DNA from: an uncultured Clostridia bacterium
GTDB taxonomy: Bacteria > Bacillota > Clostridia > Peptostreptococcales > Anaerovoracaceae
Assembly: GCA_934255435.1 (NCBI GenBank)
Contig: CAKQNZ010000098.1
Location: forward strand, 1 to 7,537
DNA length: 7,537 nt
Direction: 5' to 3'
Shown: positions 1-6,447 of the stretch, piece by piece
How positions within the stretch are numbered: the first letter of the stretch is position 1
How the letters are laid out: the number at the start of each line of letters is the position of its first letter
Notes under the pieces: model-generated
Told to the model about the DNA's origin: nothing
The model's database searches: none
What the model saw: only the letters and a program-made list of their open reading frames with translations
Program-made: the position numbers and the translations under genes

Positions 1-680
1 ATAAGAAGTGCGCTATAATTGATCTGCTCTCTGAATCGATCACGTTCCCGTATGATAGATGAATAATCTTTTATGTTAATCTTTGTCCTATTCTTTGTAT
101 TTGTCAGTGTCTCCACACCCGTATCCTCTGGCATTGACTCACTGACCCTTTGGTCTTCATACACCGACCCTTTGGCATCTATGTCCCAAGGGTCATCCAT
201 CATCAAAATATGTCGTTCGTTTTCAAACTTATCTTCGGGCACTTCTTCACACATCAGTTTCACTAGCATATCTGGCACCAGTTCGATATATAAAACATTC
301 CCGTACTTCATTCCGTTGATAATCTCATTTCTTGTGTGCTTGATAATATATCCATTATGTGCCAACCTGTTCAAAGCATTTTTTACCTGCTCATAGGATA
401 AACTGAACTTATCTGCCAGTTCTCTTATGCTCTTTTGCAAATAATCTTTCCTGAATTTCTTTTTCCACACTATCATTCCAGTTGCGTTCTCCTTTATTTC
501 CGTAGGCCTGTACCAGTATACAATCTCTGCAAGGATGACTATTGCTACCAAATCCGACTTGCCGCTTTGAAGCGTTATCTTTCCATACCAGGAATTGGGG
601 ATCAGATTGCCTGCATATTTCAACTGTCCTACTGCATCTACGATCTGATTTCCAGAGGAAACAATTTTTCGCACTTCCAT
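1..680 (-). CDS. Replication-initiator-like winged-helix protein, partial (C-terminal end outside window)
   Basis: This reading frame is open from an ATG at 680 to the window edge (226 residues plus two bases), with no stop. The start is fixed by a very strong AGGAGG five bases upstream. The N-terminal part has the segment NLIPNSWYGKITLQSGKSDL followed by IVILAEIVYWYRPTEI (residues 25-62), which I recognise from replication-initiator-like proteins of clostridial integrative elements. A winged helix-turn-helix follows at about residues 80-112 (SIRELADKFSLSYEQVKNAL). A polar linker (about 145-203) is rich in Asp, Glu, Thr and Asn. The last visible residues, REQINYSALL, resemble the start of the DUF6017 domain that ends many such proteins. 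It lies 22 bp after the MobC-like gene and should be co-transcribed with it. Expected role: starting replication or stabilising the excised circular element. That role is inferred from family and context. Confidence 0.72.
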   Translation of the reverse strand, partial: MEVRKIVSSGNQIVDAVGQLKYAGNLIPNSWYGKITLQSGKSDLVAIVILAEIVYWYRPTEIKENATGMIVWKKKFRKDYLQKSIRELADKFSLSYEQVKNALNRLAHNGYIIKHTRNEIINGMKYGNVLYIELVPDMLVKLMCEEVPEDKFENERHILMMDDPWDIDAKGSVYEDQRVSESMPEDTGVETLTNTKNRTKINIKDYSSIIRERDRFREQINYSALL

Positions 681-702
681 CACCCCCTCCTGTGGTTTTT
701 AT

Positions 703-1017
703 TCAAAACGCTTCCAGAATCTCTATCATACGGTCAAGTCTCGTGATCAATACATTCTCTGTCTCTTTTTCGTATCTGTCTGATTCGACTTCCTCTTTGA
801 TTTCCTTAAGAGTCCGTCTCATAGAAATCAGCATATGAGGATTTCCTTTAGCTTCTACTTTACGTCTAAATAAGCAGTCTCTGATATAATCCTGTTTGAT
901 TCTGTATCCACTGATCCGCCACATCAAATCCAGCTCTTCCGCTTCCTGCGGAGAAAGCCGGAACGCAACGGTCTTCGATCTGAACCGCCCCTCTGCATCT
1001 AAGTTTTTCTTACTCAT
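703..1017 (-). CDS. MobC-like ribbon-helix-helix relaxosome accessory protein
   Basis: A 104-residue protein. Residues 13-50 (RSKTVAFRLSPQEAEELD onward, then KQDYIRDCLF) have the beta strand, two helices and spacing of the ribbon-helix-helix mobilization proteins of Firmicute plasmids and ICEs, which typically read like VSFRMSPEEA then SGLTKQDYI. The following KVEAKGNPHML (53-63) matches the conserved GNP step in that family, and the C-terminal 40 residues are a charged helix. Family members bind near oriT and help the relaxase nick DNA. No oriT or relaxase is seen in the window. The ATG overlaps the integrase stop by 8 bp, with AGAGAGG six bases upstream inside the integrase gene, so translation is probably coupled. 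The gene is complete. A plain DNA-binding regulator of the same fold is the main alternative. Confidence 0.75.
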   Translation of the reverse strand: MSKKNLDAEGRFRSKTVAFRLSPQEAEELDLMWRISGYRIKQDYIRDCLFRRKVEAKGNPHMLISMRRTLKEIKEEVESDRYEKETENVLITRLDRMIEILEAF

Positions 1018-2080
1018 TCATTGCCTCTCTTTCTGCATTTAACAGCTGACTCATTTGTTTCTGCTTTTCTTCCATGGGGTGCGCATACTGCAAAGTAATA
1101 CGAATCGACTCATGCCCCACTCTGTCTCCTATAACGGTGGGATCGAATCCCTGTGATACAAGATACGTAATATGTGAATGTCTTAATTCATGCGGCGACA
1201 GGCGTTTCACGCCGCTTTCTTTTGCACCTCGTTCAAGTTCGTGACGATAAAAGCTTGCACTCCGTGTGAATATCCTGTCATTACTTTCAAGGCCAAATAT
1301 TGATTCTATATAGTCTTCGATTTCTTCGGCCACAGTATCCGGCATTACTACATCCCGATTTCCTTTTTCTGTTTTCGTTGGCCCAAAACCATACTTCGTG
1401 TACGCCTTTCGGATATGAATGATCTTCTCTTTAAAATCAAAGTCATTCGGCGTCAGTCCAAGCAATTCACCAATTCTCAACCCACACCAGTAAAGGATTT
1501 CAAATCCATAATAAGACTCTGGCTTGTTAGATACACATTTGATAAATGCACTGTACTCTTCATTTGTCCAGAAAGCTTTCTCTTTTCCCTTTGATTTACC
1601 CATGATTCCTGCTCTATGACATGGATTTTCGGGCAATCTGTAGAATTTTACTGCATGATTAAACATTGCGTTAAGCTGTGCGTTTATAGTTCTCAAATAT
1701 GTTTCTGAAAAAGCCTTTCCATTCTTTTTCTTAAGGCCTTTTAAATCGCTTTGCCATGCTCTAATATCCGATGGAGTAATCTCATTCAGCTTTCTTTCTC
1801 CGAGATGCGGCAGTATCTTCAACCTTATGATCGTATCTTTCGTATCCCAGGTTGACTCTCTTATAGTCGGAAGCACATCAGCCTTATACCTTTCATAAAA
1901 GCTATTCATGGTCATTCCCAAACAACTGCTGCTGCGTTTTTTCAGTTCATTCTCCCACTCTAGTGCCTCACGCTTTGTACGAAATCCTCGCTTTGTGGTT
2001 CTTTTCCGGGTTCCCTCATAATCCACATAGGAAGCCTGTACCATCCATGTGCTCTTGCCTTTTTCCTTACGGACTGCCAT
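1010..2080 (-). CDS. int: Tyrosine recombinase (site-specific integrase)
   Basis: A 356-residue integrase. In order: an N-terminal arm-type DNA-binding region (residues 10-45, WMVQASYVDYEGTRKRTTKR), a SAM-like core-binding domain (about 55-150) and the catalytic domain (about 170-345). All six catalytic residues are visible: Arg202 (GLRIGELLGL), Lys236 (TKTEKGNRDV), His297 and Arg300 (SPHELRHSHI), His323 (VGHESI) and nucleophile Tyr332 (LQYAHP). It is therefore intact and probably active. The ATG at 2080 is chosen because AGAGGTGA lies just upstream. A longer frame from 2128 adds 16 residues but overlaps the preceding gene and has no comparable site. It lies 13 bp after the excisionase-like gene. 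Its target is inferred to be the guaA 3' end, from adjacency. Length and domains are typical of Tn916-type and phage integrases of Firmicutes. Confidence 0.97.
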   Translation of the reverse strand: MAVRKEKGKSTWMVQASYVDYEGTRKRTTKRGFRTKREALEWENELKKRSSSCLGMTMNSFYERYKADVLPTIRESTWDTKDTIIRLKILPHLGERKLNEITPSDIRAWQSDLKGLKKKNGKAFSETYLRTINAQLNAMFNHAVKFYRLPENPCHRAGIMGKSKGKEKAFWTNEEYSAFIKCVSNKPESYYGFEILYWCGLRIGELLGLTPNDFDFKEKIIHIRKAYTKYGFGPTKTEKGNRDVVMPDTVAEEIEDYIESIFGLESNDRIFTRSASFYRHELERGAKESGVKRLSPHELRHSHITYLVSQGFDPTVIGDRVGHESIRITLQYAHPMEEKQKQMSQLLNAEREAMNE

Positions 2081-2093
2081 TCCAATCACCTCT

Positions 2094-2279
2094 CTAACCC
2101 GATTTTTTATAGCACATTTTTTCTTCAAAATATGCCCTGCTCACTCTACCTGAAATCGTATGGAAGCCTTTTTCTTTCAGCTCATTATTAAGCGTTCTAA
2201 TCAGACGATACGCATATCCCTCAGATACATCCATGATCTCAGCAATTTCCTTCGCTCTGATAAAATTCTTTTCAGCCAT
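2094..2279 (-). CDS. Small winged-helix DNA-binding protein, excisionase-like
   Basis: A 61-residue basic protein. Residues 8-36 (RAKEIAEIMDVSEGYAYRLI onward) form a helix-turn-helix, and residues 41-54 (TISGRVSRAYFEEK) look like the wing that ends many small excisionase or MerR-like proteins of integrative elements. It is the first gene of the leftward transcript, directly before int and separated by only 13 bp, which is the usual place of xis. Known: excisionases bend DNA at attachment sites and bias the integrase toward excision. Inferred: the same role here. The start is well supported by AAAGGAGGT seven bases before the ATG. It may instead, or also, regulate transcription. Both functions are common in this fold. 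Confidence 0.78.
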   Translation of the reverse strand: MAEKNFIRAKEIAEIMDVSEGYAYRLIRTLNNELKEKGFHTISGRVSRAYFEEKMCYKKSG

Positions 2280-2302
2280 CTTTGATACCTCCTTTATTTT
2301 AT

Positions 2303-2320
2303 CAGTTCATTATTGAACTG
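2303..2320. promoter_or_regulatory. Operator O1 (downstream of the xis promoter)
   Basis: CAGTTCATTATTGAACTG, a perfect 7-bp inverted repeat (CAGTTCA/TGAACTG) with a 4-bp centre. It is identical to O2. It falls at about +8 to +25 of the predicted xis transcript, so bound repressor would block early elongation. The same bases would form a hairpin in the 48-nt 5' UTR. Confidence 0.85.
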
Positions 2321-2333
2321 TGTGAATGTAATT

Positions 2334-2362
2334 ATAATATCAGTTCATTATTGAACTGTCAA
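2334..2362 (-). promoter_or_regulatory. Promoter of the xis-int-mob-rep transcript
   Basis: Reading leftward, TTGACA (2357-2362) and TATTAT (2334-2339) are separated by exactly 17 bp, which is near-consensus for sigma-A. The expected start is near 2327, giving a 5' UTR of about 48 nt before the excisionase-like gene. Operator O2 occupies the whole spacer and the last two bases of the -35 box, so the promoter should be shut when the repressor is bound. Confidence 0.85.
2341..2358. promoter_or_regulatory. Operator O2 (inside the xis promoter)
   Basis: CAGTTCATTATTGAACTG, identical to O1 and starting 38 bp from it. It lies between the -35 and -10 boxes of the leftward promoter, the classical position for steric repression. 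The likely ligand is the XRE protein encoded from 2441. Confidence 0.87.
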
Positions 2363-2379
2363 TCCTTTTTTGAAAAAAT

Positions 2380-2397
2380 TATTTCAGTATTGAACTG
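2380..2397. promoter_or_regulatory. Operator O3 (degenerate, at the repressor promoter)
   Basis: TATTTCAGTATTGAACTG matches O1 and O2 at 14 of 18 positions. The right arm is intact, and TTCA is kept in the left arm. It starts 39 bp from O2 and overlaps the expected -35 region of the rightward repressor promoter. Weaker symmetry suggests lower affinity, so binding only at high repressor level and negative autoregulation are inferred. Confidence 0.7.
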
Positions 2398-2401
2398 TCC
2401 G

Positions 2402-2410
2402 TGCTATACT
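2402..2410 (+). promoter_or_regulatory. Extended -10 promoter of the repressor gene
   Basis: TGCTATACT has the TGnTATAAT form of an extended -10 box. No good -35 box lies 16-18 bp upstream (TTTCAG is the best), as expected for this promoter type. The start would be near 2417, leaving a leader of about 24 nt. O3 sits just upstream. Confidence 0.6.
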
Positions 2411-2440
2411 ACTTCTATATCAAAGAAAGAGGTTTCCACT

Positions 2441-2875
2441 ATGACTATTGGTGAAAAGATAAAAAAATTCCGCACGAAAAAGAATTTAACACAAAAGCAA
2501 CTGGCTTCTATGACGGGACTGAGCGAGCCTGCTATCAGAAACTATGAATTAGGGAACAGAACGCCTTCAGAAAAACACATAAACAGAATTGCTGAAGCTT
2601 TAGGCGTAAGTCCTTTCGCAATTTCTGATCCAAGCCTTGAATCATACCTTGGTGTTATGCATACTCTTTTTGAACTGGAAAATGAATATGATGCAACACT
2701 TATATATGAGCCTGGTTCAGCTTCTATTGAATTCCCTGCAGGATCAGAACTGAATTCCAGAATGTTTGATTGGGCCAAAGCTTTTACCGCATATAAAGAA
2801 GGGAAACTAACAGAAGAAGAATATGAAGAATGGAAAAATACTTATCCTGAGTCTGTGATTTTCAATAAAAAATAG
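2441..2875 (+). CDS. XRE-family (Cro/CI-type) element repressor
   Basis: A 144-residue protein. The ATG at 2441 is preceded by AAGAGGT and is preferred to an upstream in-frame ATG at 2282, which would read through the operators and promoters. Residues 4-60 form an HTH_3 domain (IGEKIKKFRTKKNLTQKQLA, then LSEPAIRNYELGNRTPS, then EALGVS). Residues 65-144 are a short acidic tail (GKLTEEEYEEWKNTYPE) that I do not recognise. It may serve dimerization. There is no S24 peptidase Ser/Lys dyad, so RecA-stimulated self-cleavage is not expected, and no ImmA-like HExxH protease gene lies beside it in the window. It is divergent from xis-int, with three operators between. Expected role: keeping the element integrated and quiet while controlling its own level. 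The operator match is inferred from position and symmetry, not shown directly. Confidence 0.9.
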   Translation: MTIGEKIKKFRTKKNLTQKQLASMTGLSEPAIRNYELGNRTPSEKHINRIAEALGVSPFAISDPSLESYLGVMHTLFELENEYDATLIYEPGSASIEFPAGSELNSRMFDWAKAFTAYKEGKLTEEEYEEWKNTYPESVIFNKK

Positions 2876-2890
2876 CACTATTCTACACAG

Positions 2891-2912
2891 AATGCGTCAA
2901 AAATGCGTCAAA
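2891..2912. repeat. Perfect tandem repeat 2 x AATGCGTCAAA, candidate integrase arm sites
   Basis: AATGCGTCAAA occurs twice head to tail with an 11-bp period (2891-2901 and 2902-2912). That is about one helical turn, so both copies face the same side. It lies about 70-90 bp from the guaA stop, at the element end. Tandem arm-type sites bound by the integrase N-terminal domain are common at this distance from the core site. The role is inferred. Confidence 0.6.
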
Positions 2913-2924
2913 CCAAAAACTCAA

Positions 2925-2963
2925 AAATCCCGAACCATTGATTTTTCAACAAGTTCGGGATTT
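2925..2963 (-). terminator. Intrinsic terminator of guaBA (perhaps bidirectional)
   Basis: AAATCCCGAAC (2925-2935) pairs perfectly with GTTCGGGATTT (2953-2963). Inside the loop TTGA/TCAA (2938-2941 and 2946-2949) can form a second short stem. On the minus strand the 11-bp stem is followed by a T-rich stretch (TTTTTGAGTTTTT), fitting termination of the guaA transcript 17 bp after its stop. The plus side has a weaker T run and may end the repressor transcript. If the element's core site is in guaA, this terminator was brought in by the element. Confidence 0.85.
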
Positions 2964-2979
2964 ATTCTCTTAAAAACGT

Positions 2980-4548
2980 CTATTCGAACTCTATCGTCCC
3001 TGGTGGTTTGCCTGTGCAGTCGTACATGACTCTGTTGACGTGTTTCACTTCGTTGACGATCCTTGTGGTCACTTTCTGCAGGACTTCCCATGGGAGCTGT
3101 GCTGCTTCGGCTGTCATGAAGTCCGAGGTCATTACAGCTCTGAGGGCTATGGCGTAGTCGTATGTCCTGAAGTCGCCCATTACTCCGACGCTCCTCATGT
3201 TGGTGAGGGCTGCGAAATACTGTCCGATGGTGCCAGGCTGTCCGTATTTAGGGATCAGGCCGGATTCCATGGCGTTGGCGATCTCTTCACGATAGATTGC
3301 GTCTGCATCCTGGACGATCTTTACCTTTTCCTCAGTGACATCACCGATGATCCTGATACCGAGGCCCGGACCCGGGAACGGCTGACGGAACACCAGATAA
3401 TCAGGGATGCCCAGTTCCAGTCCTGCTCTGCGTACTTCATCCTTGAAGAGCATACGCAGCGGTTCGACTATCTCCTTGAAATCAACGTGGTCAGGCAGTC
3501 CGCCTACATTGTGGTGGGACTTGATCACAGCTGATTTACCGAGACCTGATTCGATGACGTCAGGATAGATAGTTCCCTGCACCAGGAAATCCACCGCACC
3601 GATCTTCTTTGCTTCTTCCTCGAATACGCGGATGAATTCCTCGCCGATTATCTTTCTCTTCTGTTCAGGCTCTGTAACACCCGCCAGTTTATCGTAAAAT
3701 CTCTGCTGTGCGTTCACACGGATGAAGTTCAGATCGTACGGACCTTCAGGGCCGAATACTGCTTCTACTTCGTCGCCTTCGTTCTTACGCAGGAGACCGT
3801 GATCCACGAACACACATGTCAGCTGTTTGCCTACTGCCTTGGAAAGCAGCACAGCGGCCACCGACGAATCCACGCCGCCGGAAAGAGCACAGAGGACCTT
3901 GCCGTCTCCGACTTTTTCACGAACAGCTTTTATCGTATCCTCCACAAAAGATCCCATCTGCCAGTCTCCGCTGCATCCGCATACGTCCTTGACGAAAGCC
4001 TCCAGCATCTTCGTGCCTTCAATGGTGTGCATTACTTCAGGATGCGGCTGCAGAGCATAGATCCTGCGGTCAGGATTTTCCATGGCTGCCACAGGACATA
4101 CAGACGTATGCGCCGTTATCCTGAAGCCCTCAGGCACCTGGCTGATATAATCCGTATGGCTCATCCAGCATATAGTCGTATCAGCCACTTCTCTGAAAAG
4201 TCCACTCTTGTCATCCACAGTGACTTCCGTCCTGCCGTACTCGCTCACCGGAGCTGTCTCTACTCTGCCACCCAGCTGGTGTGCGATGAGCTGAGCGCCG
4301 TAGCATATACCCAGTACAGGTATGCCCAGATCGTATATCGCTTTATCGTACTGAGGGGAATCGTCTCCGTACACACTGTTCGGGCCCCCTGTGAAAATTA
4401 TGCCTTTAGGGTTTTTAGCCTTTATATCATCAAGGCTCATGGTGTAAGGATGCACTTCGCAGTACACGTTGCACTCTCTTACTCTCCTGGCGATCAGCTG
4501 GTTGTACTGCCCGCCGAAATCCAGGACTATGATCATCTCATGATTCAT
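2980..4548 (-). CDS. guaA: GMP synthase (glutamine-hydrolysing)
   Basis: A 522-residue protein of the family's usual length. It makes GMP from XMP, ATP and glutamine in the cytoplasm. The class I amidotransferase domain (residues 5-190) has nucleophile Cys82 in GICYGAQL, and His169 and Glu171 in LQPHPEVMH. The ATP pyrophosphatase domain has the P-loop SGGVDSS (223-229). The C-terminal dimerization and XMP-binding domain carries [14 protein letters not shown] (387-400) and the terminal KPPGTIEFE. The ATG at 4548 has GAGG five bases upstream. It lies 36 bp after guaB and is probably co-transcribed. The gene is intact although a mobile element abuts its stop. The penultimate residue is Phe where many homologues have Trp. 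This could be natural, or could come from replacement of the gene end by the element. Confidence 0.99.
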   Translation of the reverse strand: MNHEMIIVLDFGGQYNQLIARRVRECNVYCEVHPYTMSLDDIKAKNPKGIIFTGGPNSVYGDDSPQYDKAIYDLGIPVLGICYGAQLIAHQLGGRVETAPVSEYGRTEVTVDDKSGLFREVADTTICWMSHTDYISQVPEGFRITAHTSVCPVAAMENPDRRIYALQPHPEVMHTIEGTKMLEAFVKDVCGCSGDWQMGSFVEDTIKAVREKVGDGKVLCALSGGVDSSVAAVLLSKAVGKQLTCVFVDHGLLRKNEGDEVEAVFGPEGPYDLNFIRVNAQQRFYDKLAGVTEPEQKRKIIGEEFIRVFEEEAKKIGAVDFLVQGTIYPDVIESGLGKSAVIKSHHNVGGLPDHVDFKEIVEPLRMLFKDEVRRAGLELGIPDYLVFRQPFPGPGLGIRIIGDVTEEKVKIVQDADAIYREEIANAMESGLIPKYGQPGTIGQYFAALTNMRSVGVMGDFRTYDYAIALRAVMTSDFMTAEAAQLPWEVLQKVTTRIVNEVKHVNRVMYDCTGKPPGTIEFE

Positions 4549-4565
4549 ATCTACCTCACAAAATA

Positions 4566-4597
4566 TTATCTGTTGCTGTACTTATTACCTGTTGCTG
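4566..4597. repeat. 13-bp direct repeat across the guaB stop
   Basis: TTATCTGTTGCTG (4566-4578) and TTACCTGTTGCTG (4585-4597) differ at one base and start 19 bp apart. The second copy contains the guaB stop and last codons, and the first lies in the guaB-guaA spacer. It looks like a small tandem duplication of the gene end. Confidence 0.6.
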
Positions 4598-6096
4598 CTG
4601 CCGCTTCCCTCTCTCAGGATAACGTCATGAGCTCCGCCTTCAACTATACTTGTAGCCGATACAACTGTGAGCTTCGCATCCCTCTGGAGATCCGGGATCG
4701 TAGTGACACCGCAGTTGCACATAGTCGATTTCACCTTCTGCAGTGACTGTCTCACATTATCGCTGAGCGGGCCTGCATACGGTACGTAGGAATCCACGCC
4801 CTCTTCGAAGGAAAGCTTGCTGTCGCCGCCCAGGTCGTAACGCTGCCAGTTTCTTGCTCTGTTGGAACCCTCGCCCCAGTATTCCTTGACATAGCTGCCG
4901 TTTATAGTCAGCTTTGCTGTAGGGGATTCGTCGAATCTCGAGAAATATCTTCCCAGCATCAGGAAGTCAGCGCCCATAGCCAGTGCCAGCGTCATATGGT
5001 AATCGTAAACGATACCGCCGTCTGAGCAGATAGGGATATATACTCCTGTTCTTTCGTAGTATTCGTCTCTTGCTTTGGCAACTTCGATAACAGCTGAAGC
5101 CTGTCCACGGCCGATACCCTTCTGCTCTCTTGTGATACAGATAGATCCGCCGCCGATGCCGATCTTGATGAAGTCTGCACCTGCGTCAGCCAGATAGTTG
5201 AAACCTTCTCTGTCAACGACATTTCCGGCTCCGATCTTAACGCTGTCGCCGTATTTTTCCCTTACGAAATCCAGCGTCAGTTTCTGCCATTCAGAAAAGC
5301 CCTCTGATGAGTCGATACAAAGCACATCGGCGCCTGCTTCAACCAGAGCAGGTATCCTCTCTGCATAATCCCTTGTGTTGACTCCGGCACCTACCACATA
5401 TCTCTTATGCTCGTCCAGCAGTTCATCAGGATATTCCTTATGTGTATCGTAATCCTTACGGAAAACAAAGTACGCCAGCTTCTGGTTCTCATCGACGATC
5501 GGCAGTGCATTGAGCTTGTTGTCCCAGAGGATATCGTTCGCTTCTGAAAGTGTCACTCCTGCCTTTGCATATATCAGCTTGTCGAAAGGAGTCATGAATT
5601 CGCTTACCTTAGTGTCCGGTGAAAGACGGCTTATACGGTAGTCTCTGCTTGTGACCAGACCTACCATTTTGCCTTCTGCCGTGCCATCTTCTGTTACAGC
5701 AGTAGTGGAATGACCTGTCCTTGCCTTAAGTGCCAGGAGATCCGCCAGTGTCTGATCCGGTCTGATATTAGCATCGCTTGTAACGAATCCCGCCTTGTGG
5801 TCCTTTACACGTCTTACCATTTCTGCCTGGCTCTCTATGCTCTGTGAGCCGTATATGAACGATATGCCACCTTCTTTGGCAAGGGCTATTGCAAGTCTGT
5901 CTCCTGATACAGCCTGCATTATGGCTGATACCATAGGGATGTTCATCTGTATAGGCGATTCCTCCTCGCCTTTTCTGAATTTCACTACCGGCGTCTTCAG
6001 GGATACGTTCTCGACTCTGCATTCAGTCGAAGAATAACCCGGTACTAAAAGATATTCGTTGAATGTTCTCGATGGTTCATCAAAAATATGTGCCAT
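4585..6096 (-). CDS. guaB: IMP dehydrogenase
   Basis: A 503-residue protein that oxidises IMP to XMP with NAD+, the committed step of GMP synthesis. A TIM barrel (residues 10-90 and 225-480) is interrupted by a two-CBS regulatory module (about 100-215). Visible active-site parts are the substrate/K+ loop [12 protein letters not shown] with catalytic Cys320, Asp262 in CIDSSEG, the phosphate-binding CSDGGI (357-362), the mobile flap ending in Arg419-Tyr420 (NWQRYD), and [10 protein letters not shown] (431-440). The GSICITR loop and flap differ from the B. subtilis form and resemble a divergent branch of the family. The C-terminal tail is low in complexity (EGSGSSNR). The ATG at 6096 has AGGAGGT just upstream. 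First gene of the guaBA operon. CBS domains of this family commonly bind adenine or guanine nucleotides, but nothing here shows which. Confidence 0.98.
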   Translation of the reverse strand: MAHIFDEPSRTFNEYLLVPGYSSTECRVENVSLKTPVVKFRKGEEESPIQMNIPMVSAIMQAVSGDRLAIALAKEGGISFIYGSQSIESQAEMVRRVKDHKAGFVTSDANIRPDQTLADLLALKARTGHSTTAVTEDGTAEGKMVGLVTSRDYRISRLSPDTKVSEFMTPFDKLIYAKAGVTLSEANDILWDNKLNALPIVDENQKLAYFVFRKDYDTHKEYPDELLDEHKRYVVGAGVNTRDYAERIPALVEAGADVLCIDSSEGFSEWQKLTLDFVREKYGDSVKIGAGNVVDREGFNYLADAGADFIKIGIGGGSICITREQKGIGRGQASAVIEVAKARDEYYERTGVYIPICSDGGIVYDYHMTLALAMGADFLMLGRYFSRFDESPTAKLTINGSYVKEYWGEGSNRARNWQRYDLGGDSKLSFEEGVDSYVPYAGPLSDNVRQSLQKVKSTMCNCGVTTIPDLQRDAKLTVVSATSIVEGGAHDVILREGSGSSNR

Positions 6097-6168
6097 TTAT
6101 ACCTCCTCTGCTTTTTTTCAGCTGTGTGATTTATTTAAAAAATATTTTTCAAAAAATGATATTATAAT

Positions 6169-6197
6169 ATTTTATCTCAAAAACGTCTCTATTACAA
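6169..6197 (-). promoter_or_regulatory. guaBA promoter
   Basis: Leftward, TTGTAA (6192-6197) and TAAAAT (6169-6174) are exactly 17 bp apart. The start would be near 6162, giving an A+T-rich leader of about 65 nt before guaB. The -10 box overlaps a perfect 12-bp palindrome ATATTATAATAT (6159-6170). No purine riboswitch core (such as GTTTCTAC) is visible in the leader. Confidence 0.65.
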
Positions 6198-6211
6198 TTG
6201 ATTTTACGACA

Positions 6212-6235
6212 TTTGAATATTTTATACTATTCAAA
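6212..6235. promoter_or_regulatory. 24-bp inverted repeat upstream of guaB, candidate operator
   Basis: TTTGAATA (6212-6219) and TATTCAAA (6228-6235) are perfect 8-bp arms separated by TTTTATAC. The site lies 15 bp upstream of the guaB -35 box, between guaB and the divergent Fe-S gene. Rightward, TTGATT (6198-6203) and TATACT (6223-6228) with a 19-bp gap could form a weak divergent promoter that this repeat would cover. It does not resemble a B. subtilis PurR box as I know it. Regulator unknown. Confidence 0.5.
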
Positions 6236-6440
6236 CAAAGCACTGCTGTCTTCAAAGCTAAAAACAGACTTCTCCAAATGACTCCCGGCAGCGGTTTTTT
6301 CCCGCATATCACAGATCGTACGGCTGCTGCAGCAATGGATCTGGAAAAATACCGTTATCTCAGAACCGCAAAAAATCGTTTTCGTTGCATTTGCAACTGA
6401 AATATTCTGACCATTGTGTTAATATATTTATATATCTTTT
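6236..6440. other. Gene-free stretch between guaB and the Fe-S gene leader
   Basis: No convincing gene is seen on either strand. Open frames here lack ribosome binding sites and recognisable motifs. Noted within it are CAGATC/GATCTG arms (6312-6317 and 6338-6343) around a TGCTGCAGCA palindrome, and the 14-bp palindrome GTTGCATTTGCAAC (6384-6397). A+T-rich DNA follows at 6415-6445. It may hold the promoter region of the downstream gene, but no box pair stands out. Confidence 0.5.
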
Positions 6441-6447
6441 ATTCGAA

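Larger units (their letters stand above)
1..2979. mobile_element. Integrative element (ICE or IME) inserted at the 3' end of guaA, one end only
   Basis: Seen: a repressor, an excisionase-like protein, a tyrosine recombinase, a MobC-like protein and a replication-initiator-like protein are packed together next to the end of guaA, in DNA visibly richer in A+T than guaBA. Known: the guaA 3' end is a documented hotspot for tyrosine-recombinase elements, which usually recreate the gene end on insertion. Inferred: the right boundary lies at or just inside the guaA stop (about 2980), and the element continues left beyond base 1. The second attachment site is not in the window, so the exact core site cannot be drawn. 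Mobilization and replication-type genes point to an integrative conjugative or mobilizable element rather than a phage, since no virion gene is seen. Confidence 0.82.

Noticed and set aside
73..838. Plus-strand open frames in the left part of the window
   Set aside because: They lie opposite the replication-initiator-like and MobC-like genes, lack ribosome sites and encode nothing recognisable.
2081..2128. Longer integrase start giving 372 residues
   Set aside because: It overlaps the excisionase-like gene and lacks a good ribosome site, while the ATG at 2080 has AGAGGTGA at proper spacing.
2282..2440. N-terminal extension of the XRE repressor from an ATG at 2282
   Set aside because: It would run through all three operators and both promoters. 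The HTH domain starts at the ATG at 2441, which has its own ribosome site.
3040..4746. Plus-strand open frames opposite guaA and the end of guaB
   Set aside because: Antisense shadows of highly conserved genes, with no family similarity or start signals.
6097..6168. Purine riboswitch in the guaB leader
   Set aside because: The leader is short and A+T-rich and lacks the conserved core and paired stems of guanine or adenine riboswitches.
6059..6400. A 113-residue plus-strand open frame upstream of guaB
   Set aside because: It starts inside guaB on the opposite strand, runs through the guaB promoter, has no ribosome site and shows no recognisable domain.
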